This document shows, one piece after another, positions 35,583-45,346 of a stretch of 64,000 nucleotides of DNA (the first letter of the stretch is position 1; every line of letters begins with the position of its first letter). This stretch comes from Allochromatium tepidum. GTDB taxonomy: Bacteria; Pseudomonadota; Gammaproteobacteria; Chromatiales; Chromatiaceae. Under the pieces are notes generated by a model. The model was not told where the DNA came from. It did not search any database and saw only the letters and a list, made by a program, of their open reading frames with translations. The DNA is taken from positions 1,008,755 to 1,072,754 of the forward strand of contig NZ_AP024563.1 in assembly GCF_018409545.1 (NCBI RefSeq), given 5' to 3'. The position numbers and the translations under genes were made by a program.

Positions 35583-37469
35583 ATGACCGACACACATCTG
35601 ACCTCGACCCGCTTCGACAGTCTCGCGCTCGATCCCCGGATCCTCGCCGGTCTCGCCGACGCCGGCTTCACCCATTGCACCCCCATCCAGGCCGAGACCC
35701 TGCCGATCGCCCTGGAAGGCCGGGACATCGCCGGACAGGCCCAGACCGGCACCGGCAAGACGGCGGCCTTCCTGGTGGCGCTGATGCAGCGTCTGTTGCA
35801 TCAGCCGCCTGGAGCCGTGCCCGAGTCGGCGGCGGCGCCTGAGACACCCGTCTCGGCGGACGACTCGCCGGAGACCGAGTCGCCTGAGCCGGCAGCCGCG
35901 CTCGAAGCCGAATCCGCGTCTGAGCCTGAGCCGATGCCCGCACCGGCCGCTTCCGCCAAGCGTCGCCGTGGCCCACGGGCGCTGGTGCTGGCGCCGACGC
36001 GCGAGCTGGCGGTGCAGATCCACAAGGACACCCTGTCTCTGGCCAAACACACGGGTCTGCGCTCGACCGTGGTCTATGGCGGCACCGGCTATCAGCAGCA
36101 GCGCGACGAGCTGGCGCGCGGGGTCGACATCCTGATCGGCACGCCCGGACGCCTGATCGACTACTACAAACAGCACGTCTTCGATCTGCGCAGCATCGAG
36201 GTGGTGGTGCTCGACGAGGCCGATCGCATGTTCGATCTCGGCTTCATCAAGGACATCCGCTATCTGTTCCGCCAGATGCCGCCGGTCGAGCAGCGGCTGG
36301 GGATGCTGTTCTCGGCCACGCTCTCCTATCGGGTCACGGAGCTGGCCTACGAGCACATGAACCATCCGCGTCTGGTCAAGATCGAGACCGAGCAGGTCAC
36401 GGCCGACCGGGTGCGTCAGGTCTGCTACATGACCGCCAACGAGGAGAAGATCCCGCTGCTGCTGGGGCTGATTCGCGGCTGGCCGGACGGGCGCATCATC
36501 GTCTTCGTCAACACCAAGCGCGAGGCCGACCGCGTCTGGGGCTATCTCCAGGGCAACGGCATCGACACCGCCGTGCTCTCGGGCGACGTGCCCCAGCCCA
36601 AGCGGTTGAAGCTGTTGCGCGACTTCACCAACGGCACGCTGCCGGTGCTGGTCGGCACGGACGTGGCCGCGCGCGGTCTGCACATCCCGGACGTGACCCA
36701 TGTGGTCAACTACGACCTGCCCGAAGACCCGGAGGACTATGTGCACCGCATCGGTCGCACGGCGCGCGCCGGGGCGGCGGGGGATGCGGTCAGCTTCGTC
36801 TGCGAGACCTATGCTTTCTGTCTGCTCGACATCGAGCAGTACATCGGGGCCAAGGTGCCGGTCGAGCCCGTCGATCCGGCGCTGCTCGCCGAGGTCGATC
36901 CGCGCAGCCGCATTCGGCCGGATCGCGCCGATCGTGAGGAACGGCGTGATGGGCGCGGCGGGCGTGGCACACGCGAGCGCGGCGTAGGTGCGCCGGACGG
37001 TGCATCGGTCGAGGCCGGCGCACCTACGCCGCGTCCGCGTCAAGATCGTCCGGTCTCGAACGCGCCCGCCCGCCTCAGGACGCTCGACGAGAGCTTCCTC
37101 GACCAGATCGTCGACGAGTGGCCTGAGCGCACCGGGCCGGAGCTGGAGATCCCGGACATGCCGATCATCCGCCGGATCAAGCGTGTGCGCGGTCAGCTCG
37201 AACCGGCGGCCCTGACCAGTCCGCCGGTCAAGCCGCGTGAGCCGGTCGAGAAGTCATCGGCCAAGGCCCGGCCCGCCGAGACGCCGCGTCCGGCGGGTAC
37301 GAGCGTGGAGCCGACCGGCGAGGCACCGGCCGCCAAGGTCGATGCGGAATCCGCCGAGGCCAAATCCGGCAAGCGGCGTCGGCGTCGGCGCAAACCGACA
37401 GTGGAGGGGCGTTCCGCTCAGACCGAGACGGAGACGGTTTCGGATCAGGCGCCCGAGACCGTGGACTGA
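35583..37469 (+). CDS. rhlB: DEAD-box RNA helicase, RhlB-like
   Basis: An ATP-dependent RNA helicase, in E. coli part of the degradosome. The 628-residue protein has motif I AQTGTGKT (53-60), motif [16 protein letters not shown], motif III SAT and the C-terminal [20 protein letters not shown] and [15 protein letters not shown]. Odd for the family is an acidic Ala/Pro/Glu-rich insert of about 55 residues (about 74-127) between motifs I and Ia. A long basic and acidic low-complexity tail follows residue 440. The ATG at 35583 is preferred. The trxA-rho neighbourhood supports the RhlB assignment. The end overlaps the converging HAD gene by 25 bases. Confidence 0.9.
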   Translation: MTDTHLTSTRFDSLALDPRILAGLADAGFTHCTPIQAETLPIALEGRDIAGQAQTGTGKTAAFLVALMQRLLHQPPGAVPESAAAPETPVSADDSPETESPEPAAALEAESASEPEPMPAPAASAKRRRGPRALVLAPTRELAVQIHKDTLSLAKHTGLRSTVVYGGTGYQQQRDELARGVDILIGTPGRLIDYYKQHVFDLRSIEVVVLDEADRMFDLGFIKDIRYLFRQMPPVEQRLGMLFSATLSYRVTELAYEHMNHPRLVKIETEQVTADRVRQVCYMTANEEKIPLLLGLIRGWPDGRIIVFVNTKREADRVWGYLQGNGIDTAVLSGDVPQPKRLKLLRDFTNGTLPVLVGTDVAARGLHIPDVTHVVNYDLPEDPEDYVHRIGRTARAGAAGDAVSFVCETYAFCLLDIEQYIGAKVPVEPVDPALLAEVDPRSRIRPDRADREERRDGRGGRGTRERGVGAPDGASVEAGAPTPRPRQDRPVSNAPARLRTLDESFLDQIVDEWPERTGPELEIPDMPIIRRIKRVRGQLEPAALTSPPVKPREPVEKSSAKARPAETPRPAGTSVEPTGEAPAAKVDAESAEAKSGKRRRRRRKPTVEGRSAQTETETVSDQAPETVD

Positions 37470-38152
37470 GCCGAGGCGGCGAGTCCGGGCAGCAGCGCCG
37501 AGAAGTCGCTGATCGCCGGAAACTCGTCGGTTCGGCGCGGCGGTTGTTTGGAGTCGGGTGCCGGCACGGCCAGCAGTTGACTGAAGCCATACGCACGCGC
37601 CGCGCGCAGGACATCCAGGTCGTCGTCGACGAAGAGCGTGCGCTCGGGGTCGAACGGCTCGATCGCCTGGAACGCCGGCCAGAACTCGGGCGACTCCTTG
37701 GCGATCCCGAGATCGTGCGCCGAGATCACGCGCTCCAGATGACCGGCGAGCGGCGTGCGTTCGAGCTTGAGCGCGAGTGTCTTCTGATGGGCATTGGTGA
37801 CGAGGACGCGCCGCTTGCCGAGCGCGGCCAGGGCTTCCAGGAAGTCCGGCACATGCGGATGGACCGCGATCAGATGCTCGACCTCGCGCTTGAGCAGCAC
37901 GATGTCCAGACCCAGCTCGCGGCTCCAGTGATCGACGCAATACCAGTCGAGCGTGCCCGCGATGTCGCGATACCGGGCGTGCAGCTCGGCGCGGGCCGCC
38001 TCGAACGACAGGCCGCGCGCCTCACCATAGCGGCGCGGGACGTGTTCGAGCCAGAAGTGATTGTCGAAATGCAGATCGAGCAGGGTGCCGTCCATATCGA
38101 GGAAGACAGTGTCGATTTGGGTCCAGTCGATGGGGTCATTGGTCGTGGTCAT
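37445..38152 (-). CDS. HAD-family GMP/IMP nucleotidase, YrfG-like
   Basis: A 235-residue HAD hydrolase. Motif I is [18 protein letters not shown], motif [18 protein letters not shown] and the terminal acidic motif [13 protein letters not shown]. The N-terminal block [20 protein letters not shown] and the closing region match YrfG, which dephosphorylates purine nucleotides; that substrate is inferred. The ATG at 38152 gives the normal length. It converges with rhlB. Confidence 0.85.
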   Translation of the reverse strand: MTTTNDPIDWTQIDTVFLDMDGTLLDLHFDNHFWLEHVPRRYGEARGLSFEAARAELHARYRDIAGTLDWYCVDHWSRELGLDIVLLKREVEHLIAVHPHVPDFLEALAALGKRRVLVTNAHQKTLALKLERTPLAGHLERVISAHDLGIAKESPEFWPAFQAIEPFDPERTLFVDDDLDVLRAARAYGFSQLLAVPAPDSKQPPRRTDEFPAISDFSALLPGLAASAQSTVSGA

Positions 38153-38226
38153 ACGGCATCGGGCTCGAAAGGCGTCAAGTTGTCGCAGATTGTAGACAGG
38201 TTTTTCAAAAAATCGGGACGCTTTTC

Positions 38227-41200
38227 GTGCCACTCCTTGACCCAGACATCGACCCGGCCGTCGAAGCCTTCATCGCCCGCTGGAGCAGCGGCGCCGGCCA
38301 CGGCGGCAACGAGCGGGCCAATCTCCAGATGTTCATTCTGGAACTCTGCGCGCTACTCGACCTGCCGCCGCCCGATCCGGCCGGGTCCGAGCATAGCGAC
38401 AACGCCTATGTGTTCGAGCGCAAGCTGATCGAGCGTTTCGCCGATGGCGGTCGGACCACGCGCGCTGTGGATTGCTACCGGCGCGGCTGCTTCATCCTCG
38501 AAGGCAAGGACACCGGCAAGCGGACCGGCAGCGGCGGCTGGGACACGGCCATCGTCAAGGCGCGTCAGCAGTCGGAAAATTACATCCGCTGTCTGCCGCC
38601 CGACGAAGGCCGTCCGCCCTTCGTCGTCATCGTCGATGTCGGGCGTTCGTTCACGCTCTATGCCGAGTTCAGCCGTTCGGGCGGGCACTATGTCGCCTTC
38701 CCGGACGCGCGTCGTCACACCATTCGTCTGGAGCAGTTGCGCGACCCCGAGATCCGGGAGCGTCTGCGGGCGCTCTGGCTCGATCCGCTCAGTCTCGATC
38801 CGAGCCGCCGCGCGGGGCAGGTCACGCGCCGGATCGCCGATCGGCTGGCCGGATTGGCCAAGTCGCTGGAGTCCGACGGGCAGGCCGCCGAGCGGGTCGC
38901 CGGGTTTCTGATGCGCTGTCTGCTGACCATGTTCGCCGAGGACGTGGGGCTGTTGCCCGAGCGCAGTTTCACCGAGCTGCTCAAGCGGTTGCAGGCCAAG
39001 CCCGAGTCTTTCGCGCCGCAGTTGGCGAGTCTGTGGCGGACGATGAACAGCGGCGGGTTTGCGCCGGCGCTCGATGCGGCGCTGCCGCGTTTCAATGGCG
39101 GGCTGTTCGCCGAGCCCGAGGTGATCGCGCTGTCGGCGGCGCAGATCGGGCTGTTGATCCAGGCCGCCGAGGCCGATTGGCGCGAGGTCGAGCCGGCGAT
39201 CTTCGGTACGTTGCTGGAGCGGGCGCTCGATCCGCGCGAGCGGCACAAGCTGGGGGCGCACTATACGCCGCGTGCCTATGTCGAGCGGCTGGTGTTGCCG
39301 ACGGTGATCGAGCCGTTGCGTGCGGAGTGGGCGGAGGTGCAGGCGGCGGCGCTCAATTATCACGCGCGCGGACGGACGGCGGAGGCGGTGGCGGAGATCC
39401 GCGCCTTTCATCATCAGTTGTGCTCGACGCGGATTCTGGATCCGGCGTGCGGGAGCGGGAATTTTCTCTATGTGACCCTGGAGCACATGAAGCGGCTCGA
39501 AGGCGAGGTGCTGGAGGTGCTGGGCGGTCTGGTCAAATCCGGGGCGTTCGAGCTGGCGGGGCTGACGGTCGATCCGCATCAGTTTCTGGGGCTGGAGGTC
39601 AATCCGCGTGCGGCGCGGATCGCGGAGCTGGTGTTGTGGATCGGCTATCTGCAATGGCATTTCCGCACCTATGGCAATGTCAATCCGCCGGAGCCGGTGT
39701 TGCGGGATTTCCACAATATCCGGCATCGGGATGCGTTGATCGACTATGCGGCGGTCGAGCCGGTGTTGGATGCAGATGGCCGGGCGGTGACGCGCTGGGA
39801 TGGCGTGACGCTGCGGGTCAGTCCGGTGACGGGCGAGGCGATTCCGGACGAGTCGGCGCGGGTGGCGCAGGTGCGGTATGTCGAGCCGCGTCGGGCGGAG
39901 TGGCCGGAGGCGGATTTCATCGTCGGCAATCCGCCGTTCATCGGGGCCGCGACCATGCGGCGGGCGCTCGGGGACGGCTATGTGGAGGCGGTGCGCCGGA
40001 CCTGGCCGGAGGTGCCGGAATCGGCGGATTTCGTCATGTACTGGTGGCATATCGCGGCGGAGACGGTGCGGGCGGGACGGGCGAAGGGTTTTGGGTTCAT
40101 CACGACCAATTCGATTCGGCAGACCTTCAATCGGCGGGTGATTCAGGCGCAGCTTCAGGCCAAGCCGCCGCTGGCGCTGGCGTTTGCCATTCCCGATCAT
40201 CCCTGGGTGGATGCGGCGGATGGGGCGCAGGTGCGGATTGCGATGACGGTGGGTGTGGCCGGGGAGTACGAGGGGCGGTTGCTTCAGGTGCGCGAGGAAC
40301 TTGGAAGCGATCGGGATGGCGTGCAGGTCGAGTTGCTGGAGCGGTCGGGGCGGATCTTTGCCGATTTGAAGATCGGGGCCAATGTGGCGGGAGCTGTGCC
40401 GTTGCGTGCGAACCTGGGCCTCAGTTCCCCCGGCGTCAAGCTGCACGGCGCCGGGTTCATCATCACGCCGGAAGAGGCGCGTCAACTCGGTCTTGGCGCG
40501 ATCGACGGACTGGAGCGTCATATCCGAGCCTACCGCAATGGCCGCGATCTGGCCGACAAGCCGCGCGGCGTCATGGTCATCGATCTGTTTGGGTTGACTG
40601 CCGATGAAGTGCGCGAGCGCTTCCCGACGGTCTATCAATGGCTGCTGGAGCGGGTCAAGCCGGAACGCGATCAGAACAACCGCGCGACCTATCGCGACAA
40701 CTGGTGGCTGTTCGGCGAGGCTCGACGCGATTGGCGCACCATGTCAGCCGGATTACCGCGCTTCATCGCCACCGTCGAAACGACGAAGCACCGGATCTTT
40801 CAGTTCCTCGACGCCGCGGTCCTGCCCGACAACATGCTGGTCAACATCGCCGGCGACGATGCCTTGATCCTCGGCATCCTGTCGAGCCGTCCGCATGTCG
40901 TCTGGGCGCTGGCGGCGGGCGGTCGACTCGGGGTGGGCAACGATCCCCGCTACAACAAAACCCGCTGCTTCGAGACCTTCCCCTTCCCCGACGCGACACC
41001 CGAGCAAGCCGCCACCATCCGCGAGCTGGCCGAACGGCTCGACGCCCACCGCAAGCGCCGGCAGGCCGCCCATCCCGAACTGACCCTGACCGGGATGTAC
41101 AACGTGCTCGAAAAACTGCGCGCCGGCGAGCCGCTCACCGCCAAGGACAAGACCATCCACGCTCAAGGACTGGTCTCACTGCTCGCCGAACTGCACGACG

Positions 41201-41751
41201 CCCTCGACCGCGCCGTCTTCGCCGCCTATGGCTGGGACGATCCGGCCGAACGGCTGATCGGTCGCCCCGGAGCCACCACCCCGCTTCCCGACAAACCCGA
41301 AGCCCAGACCGAGGCCGAAGAGATCCTGCTGCAACGTCTGGTCGAACTCAACGCCGAACGCGCCGCCGAGGAAGCACGCGGCCGGATCCGTTGGCTCCGT
41401 CCCGACTACCAGAACCCCGACGCCGCACCCACCCCCGAACAGACTACCGCGCCACTGGAGACGGAGACCGACCTCGCGCCGGATACCGAGACGCCGCCCC
41501 GCACCGACACCGGCGCCCCCGCCAAGCTCAAAAAACGCCCCTGGCCGAAAGGAATGCGCGACCAGATCGCCGCCGTGCGCGAAACCCTAAACGACGAAGC
41601 CCTGACCCTGGACGCCCTGGTCGCCGGCTTCAAAGACCCGAAGAAGACCGCCCCTTTGATCGCCGACGCCCTCGCCGCTCTCGCCGAACTGGGTCTGGTC
41701 CAACGCGAGGGGGAACGCTACCGGATGGCCGGGAGCCGGGCGGGCGGATAG
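38227..41751 (+). CDS. MmeI-like type IIG restriction-modification enzyme
   Basis: A 1174-residue single-chain restriction and methylation protein. The N-terminal domain has D82-X9-E92-X-K94 (D...LEGK), exactly the MmeI nuclease spacing. A helical spacer leads to an adenine methyltransferase with [16 protein letters not shown] (342-357), motif [11 protein letters not shown] (404-413) and motif [10 protein letters not shown] (563-570), then a target-recognition region (about 700-950). Unlike the 919-residue MmeI, it carries an acidic linker (about 1060-1100) and a small basic winged-helix-like end domain. The start is GTG with a weak Shine-Dalgarno. No separate methylase, specificity subunit or helicase is nearby, so it probably works alone on a short asymmetric site. 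It is as GC-rich as its surroundings. Confidence 0.85.
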   Translation: MPLLDPDIDPAVEAFIARWSSGAGHGGNERANLQMFILELCALLDLPPPDPAGSEHSDNAYVFERKLIERFADGGRTTRAVDCYRRGCFILEGKDTGKRTGSGGWDTAIVKARQQSENYIRCLPPDEGRPPFVVIVDVGRSFTLYAEFSRSGGHYVAFPDARRHTIRLEQLRDPEIRERLRALWLDPLSLDPSRRAGQVTRRIADRLAGLAKSLESDGQAAERVAGFLMRCLLTMFAEDVGLLPERSFTELLKRLQAKPESFAPQLASLWRTMNSGGFAPALDAALPRFNGGLFAEPEVIALSAAQIGLLIQAAEADWREVEPAIFGTLLERALDPRERHKLGAHYTPRAYVERLVLPTVIEPLRAEWAEVQAAALNYHARGRTAEAVAEIRAFHHQLCSTRILDPACGSGNFLYVTLEHMKRLEGEVLEVLGGLVKSGAFELAGLTVDPHQFLGLEVNPRAARIAELVLWIGYLQWHFRTYGNVNPPEPVLRDFHNIRHRDALIDYAAVEPVLDADGRAVTRWDGVTLRVSPVTGEAIPDESARVAQVRYVEPRRAEWPEADFIVGNPPFIGAATMRRALGDGYVEAVRRTWPEVPESADFVMYWWHIAAETVRAGRAKGFGFITTNSIRQTFNRRVIQAQLQAKPPLALAFAIPDHPWVDAADGAQVRIAMTVGVAGEYEGRLLQVREELGSDRDGVQVELLERSGRIFADLKIGANVAGAVPLRANLGLSSPGVKLHGAGFIITPEEARQLGLGAIDGLERHIRAYRNGRDLADKPRGVMVIDLFGLTADEVRERFPTVYQWLLERVKPERDQNNRATYRDNWWLFGEARRDWRTMSAGLPRFIATVETTKHRIFQFLDAAVLPDNMLVNIAGDDALILGILSSRPHVVWALAAGGRLGVGNDPRYNKTRCFETFPFPDATPEQAATIRELAERLDAHRKRRQAAHPELTLTGMYNVLEKLRAGEPLTAKDKTIHAQGLVSLLAELHDALDRAVFAAYGWDDPAERLIGRPGATTPLPDKPEAQTEAEEILLQRLVELNAERAAEEARGRIRWLRPDYQNPDAAPTPEQTTAPLETETDLAPDTETPPRTDTGAPAKLKKRPWPKGMRDQIAAVRETLNDEALTLDALVAGFKDPKKTAPLIADALAALAELGLVQREGERYRMAGSRAGG

Positions 41752-42049
41752 GCCAAGAACGATGCGGTGCTCAAAGGCGAGAACCTGATCGATCTCGTCA
41801 ATGCCAAGCGCCCGGCGGGGTACCGGATTGGGACGTTGGAGCGATGACGACAAGGGACTGTCCGAGTACAGATGCAAGCCCCCGGCTTTAGCCGTGGGGT
41901 ACATGACGGACAACGGATCGCTATCATGCCTCATTAGACGATCGCCTGATCGACCTCAGCGTCGTCGACGATCGAGGCGGCGCAAGGCCGCTTGTGGCAA
42001 GTGGTGATGCCGTTATGGCTGGAACAGCAGAAGCAGGTGATGCACCAAT
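41752..42049 (+). other. Gap with mobile-element debris
   Basis: About 300 bases after the type IIG gene. The first 90 read as an unrecognised open stretch (DAVLKGENLIDLVNAKRPAG, then YRIGTLER). An IS200/IS605-like hairpin end follows at 41876-41912, and the last part belongs to the antitoxin-like fragment annotated separately. No complete gene is present. Confidence 0.5.
41876..41912 (+). mobile_element. Orphan IS200/IS605-type terminal hairpin
   Basis: The stem CCCCGGCT and AGCCGTGGGG with the flank GTACATGAC is a recurring end motif of IS200/IS605-group elements. No transposase body is adjacent, so it is a leftover end or a minimal non-autonomous copy. It differs from the ends of the tnpB element at 46580. 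Confidence 0.5.
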
Positions 42050-42066
42050 ATGGCCTGGACGATTGA
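41950..42066 (+). pseudogene. Fragment resembling the 3' end of an antitoxin gene
   Basis: An open stretch without its own start gives AAQGRLWQVVMPLWLEQQKQ and ends VMHQYGLDD, overlapping the next ATG by 17 bases. That ATG opens a RelE-like N-terminus (MAWTIEFSALARKN). Order, overlap and size suggest the tail of an antitoxin gene in front of its toxin gene. The family is not recognised with certainty. Confidence 0.4.
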
Positions 42067-43093
42067 GTTTTCGGCCCTGGCTCGAAAGAACCTCATTTCA
42101 GTGCTGATCGTGTTCAGCTCGGCGGCGCCGGCGTTCGATCGACCCGACGACCTGGATCCGGAGGGCGGCACGGCAATGCAGCGTGTCAGCGAGACGGCCG
42201 CGTATCCGGACTGGTTCCTGTCGGGCCGGCTCGACATCCGCGCCGACCTCGAAGCCGCCATCGCCGCCGGCAAGCGCGGACTCATGGTCTATTTCGGCCA
42301 GGATCACTGCGTCCATTGCGAGCGATTCATGCGCGTGAACCTCGCCGATCCGGATCTCGTCGCCTATCTCCGCCGTCATTTCGACCTGGTGTCCGTCGAC
42401 ATCCATGGCCGTGCCGAGATCAGGACGTTGGACGGCGAGCGACTCGACGAACACACCTGGGCGCGACGCGAGCAGACCGATTTCACACCCTCGCTCCTGT
42501 TCTACGACGCCGAGGGTCGGCTGGCGCTCAGACTGCGCGGCTACTATCCGATCTATCCGTTCCGGGCGGCGCTCGAATACGTCGCCGACGGTCACTACCA
42601 GCGTGAGTCCTTCGACGACTATCTGGCGCGCGGCGACGAGCGTCTGGTCTTCGACAGCGAGGATCTCAACGACCAGCCCTTCTTCAGTCCGCCGCCCCAT
42701 GTGCTCGACCGCCGGATTCGGGCCGAGCGCCCGCTGGCGGTGTTCTTCGAGCGCGGCGACTGTCACCCCTGCGACGTGCTCCACGGTCGGGTGCTGCGCG
42801 TGCCCGAAATCCGATGTCGCTTCGAGGCGCTCGACACCGTCCAGCTCGACCGGCGCTCCGACACGCCCGTCATCACGCCCGACGGCGAGCGCACCACGGC
42901 CCGCGCCTGGGCCGATGCGCTCGGAATCCGGCACGCACCGGCGATCCTCTTCTTCGATGAACGGGGCCGTGAGTTACGGCGGCTCGATTCGGTTGCGGAC
43001 TTCTATCGCCTGCATCAGGTGTTCGACGACATCCTCGCTCAGGACGAACGCGACCGGGACCGCCGTAGCGCAACACCCTCGCACCGACCCTGA
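42050..43093 (+). CDS. Two-domain thioredoxin-like protein with a toxin-derived N-terminus
   Basis: A 347-residue, probably periplasmic protein with two thioredoxin-like domains. The first has C87-V-H-C90 in YFGQDHCVHCERF and the second C238-H-P-C241 in FFERGDCHPCDVL. Residues 1-13 (MAWTIEFSALARK) look like the beginning of a RelE/ParE toxin. They run directly into a signal-peptide core LISVLIVFSSAAPA followed by FDRPDD. Apparently a TA gene was fused in front of an older secretory thioredoxin, replacing its start and basic n-region. A later ATG at 42176 would lose the export signal. Thiol-disulfide exchange near sulfur or cytochrome c metabolism is possible but not shown. pta lies 129 bases downstream. 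Confidence 0.7.
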   Translation: MAWTIEFSALARKNLISVLIVFSSAAPAFDRPDDLDPEGGTAMQRVSETAAYPDWFLSGRLDIRADLEAAIAAGKRGLMVYFGQDHCVHCERFMRVNLADPDLVAYLRRHFDLVSVDIHGRAEIRTLDGERLDEHTWARREQTDFTPSLLFYDAEGRLALRLRGYYPIYPFRAALEYVADGHYQRESFDDYLARGDERLVFDSEDLNDQPFFSPPPHVLDRRIRAERPLAVFFERGDCHPCDVLHGRVLRVPEIRCRFEALDTVQLDRRSDTPVITPDGERTTARAWADALGIRHAPAILFFDERGRELRRLDSVADFYRLHQVFDDILAQDERDRDRRSATPSHRP

Positions 43094-43222
43094 ACGACGT
43101 GTGACGCCGATGTCACGGACTCGTCGCCCCTCGTCGGGGAGAATCTGGTATTTTGGCGCCATGCAGCATTTCAGCGACCGCGCCAGAGGCGCGGCCGAAC
43201 CCTTTCCCGTCAGAGTGAGATC

Positions 43223-45346
43223 ATGCAAAGCATCTATATCGCCGGCGCCGGCGCCGGTAGCGGCAAGTCGGTCGTCGTCCTGGGTTTCATGGAGATGTTG
43301 TCGGCGGTGGGCCGCCGGGTCGGCTTCTTCCGGCCCTTCGCGCCCCAGGGCGCCGAGCTGGACAATCTGACCGCCCTGATCCGCGCGCGCTACCACCTGC
43401 CCTTTCCACCCGAGATGCTCTACGGCTGCACCGTGGAGACGGCGCGCCAGTTCATCGGCAGCGGGCGCTACGACGAGCTGCTCAAGCTCATCATGAACAA
43501 GTTCAAGATGCTCGAAGAGCAGTGCGATCTGGTCGTCTGCGCCGGCACCGACTACAACGGACTCATCCCCTCGCTGGAGTTCGGGTTCAACGTCGATCTG
43601 GCCAACAACTTCGGGTGCAGCCTGGTGGCCGTGGTCAAGGGCTTCGGGCGCACCCCGCAGGAGGCCTGGGACGCGCTGCATATCACGCACGAACTGATGC
43701 GCGAGCGCGGCGCCGATTTTTTGGCCAGCGTAGTCAACGGCGTGTCCCCCGAGGATCTGGAGACCGTGCGCGGCCGGGTCCAGCACCTGCTCACCGAGAC
43801 CGAGACCGTCTATGTGCTCCCGGAACAACCGACGCTCGGGATGCCGACCGTGGGCGAGATCCGTCAGGCGCTCGGTGCCGAATGTCTCTACGGCGAGGGC
43901 GATGCCCTGCACCAGGTCGTCACCAACTACAAGATCGCGGCCATGGAGATCCCGGACTTCCTGCGCTATGTCGAGGACGGCTGTCTCATCATCACGCCCG
44001 GCGACCGCTCCGACATCATCCTGGCCAGCCTGGCCGCCGATGTCTCCACCGCCTTTCCGCGCGTGGCCGGGCTGCTGCTCACCGGCGGATTGCGACCGGC
44101 CGAGAAGGTCCGCGACCTGATCGAGGGTCTGCGCCGCACCAAGGTCGCCATCCTCCAGGTGCCGACCGACACCTTCACCACCGCCATGCACGTCAGCCGC
44201 ATCGAAGCCGGTCTGCTGCCGGGCGACGATCGCAAGCTCGCCGCCGCGCTCGGTGTCTTCGAGGCGAACGTCGATCTCGACGAGCTGCGCGGACGCATCG
44301 CCGTGCATCATTCCGAGCGTGTCACGCCGCTGATGTTCGAGTACGAGCTGATCCGCCGCGCCAAGTCCAGACGCCGGCACATCGTACTGCCCGAGGGCGG
44401 TGACGAGCGCATCCTGCGCGCCGCCGAGATCCTGAGTCTGCGCCAGGTCGCGGACCTGACACTGCTGGGTAATCCGGAGCGCATCCGGCGACGCGCGGCT
44501 GAACTGGGTCTGCACCTCGACGGCATCCGCCTCATCGACCCGGTCGACTCGCCCGATCGCGTCCGCTATGCCAAGACCTATTACGAACTACGCAAGCACA
44601 AGGGCATCTCGGAACAGATGGCCTACGACATCCTCCAGGACGTCAGCTATTTCGGCACCCTGATGGTCTATCACGGCGATGCCGACGGCATGGTCTCGGG
44701 CGCGACCCACACCACCCAGCACACCATCCGGCCTTCGTTCGAGACGCTCAAGACCAAGCCGGGCGTCAAGCTCGTCTCCAGCGTGTTCTTCATGTGCCTG
44801 CCCGATCGGGTGCTGGTCTATGGCGACTGTGCCGTCAATCCCAATCCGGATTCGGAGGAACTGGCCGACATCGCCATCAGCTCGGCGCAGACGGCGACGG
44901 CCTTCGGCATCGAGCCGCGCATCGCCATGCTGTCGTATTCGAGCGGAAGCTCGGGCAAGGGCGAGGACGTCGACCGGGTGCGCGAGGCGGTGCGCTTGGT
45001 GCGCGAGCGCCGGCCCGATCTCAAGGTCGAGGGACCGATCCAGTACGACGCGGCGGTCGACATCGAGGTCGGGCGCTCCAAGATGCCCGACAGCGAGGTG
45101 GCGGGTCATGCCACGGTGCTGATCTTCCCCGACCTCAACACCGGCAACAACACCTACAAGGCGGTGCAGCGCAGTGCCGGCGCCGTGGCCATCGGACCTG
45201 TGCTCCAGGGGCTGAACAAGCCGGTCAACGATCTCAGTCGCGGCTGTACCGTGACCGATATCGTCAACACTGTGGCCATCACCGCCATCCAGGCGCAGGA
45301 TGCGTCCGGCGCGACCATCACCGGCAACGAGGAAACGGCTCAATGA
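43223..45346 (+). CDS. pta: Phosphate acetyltransferase
   Basis: Interconverts acetyl-CoA and acetyl phosphate. The 707-residue long-form enzyme has an N-terminal P-loop-like AAA domain (AGAGAGSGKSVVVLGFME), a central DRTGG domain and the catalytic PTA domain (from about residue 385) with MVSGATHTTQHTIRP and SYSSGSSGKGEDVDRV. The stop overlaps the ackA ATG (AATGA), so the pair is translationally coupled. Together with AckA it gives acetate overflow or uptake and ATP. Confidence 0.97.
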   Translation: MQSIYIAGAGAGSGKSVVVLGFMEMLSAVGRRVGFFRPFAPQGAELDNLTALIRARYHLPFPPEMLYGCTVETARQFIGSGRYDELLKLIMNKFKMLEEQCDLVVCAGTDYNGLIPSLEFGFNVDLANNFGCSLVAVVKGFGRTPQEAWDALHITHELMRERGADFLASVVNGVSPEDLETVRGRVQHLLTETETVYVLPEQPTLGMPTVGEIRQALGAECLYGEGDALHQVVTNYKIAAMEIPDFLRYVEDGCLIITPGDRSDIILASLAADVSTAFPRVAGLLLTGGLRPAEKVRDLIEGLRRTKVAILQVPTDTFTTAMHVSRIEAGLLPGDDRKLAAALGVFEANVDLDELRGRIAVHHSERVTPLMFEYELIRRAKSRRRHIVLPEGGDERILRAAEILSLRQVADLTLLGNPERIRRRAAELGLHLDGIRLIDPVDSPDRVRYAKTYYELRKHKGISEQMAYDILQDVSYFGTLMVYHGDADGMVSGATHTTQHTIRPSFETLKTKPGVKLVSSVFFMCLPDRVLVYGDCAVNPNPDSEELADIAISSAQTATAFGIEPRIAMLSYSSGSSGKGEDVDRVREAVRLVRERRPDLKVEGPIQYDAAVDIEVGRSKMPDSEVAGHATVLIFPDLNTGNNTYKAVQRSAGAVAIGPVLQGLNKPVNDLSRGCTVTDIVNTVAITAIQAQDASGATITGNEETAQ

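Noticed and set aside
38353-40638. A 761-codon antisense frame within the type IIG gene
   Set aside because: Arg/Pro/His-rich shadow; the sense strand holds nuclease and methyltransferase motifs.
43966-44403. Open frames antisense and out of frame within pta
   Set aside because: Shadow frames of a well-conserved gene.
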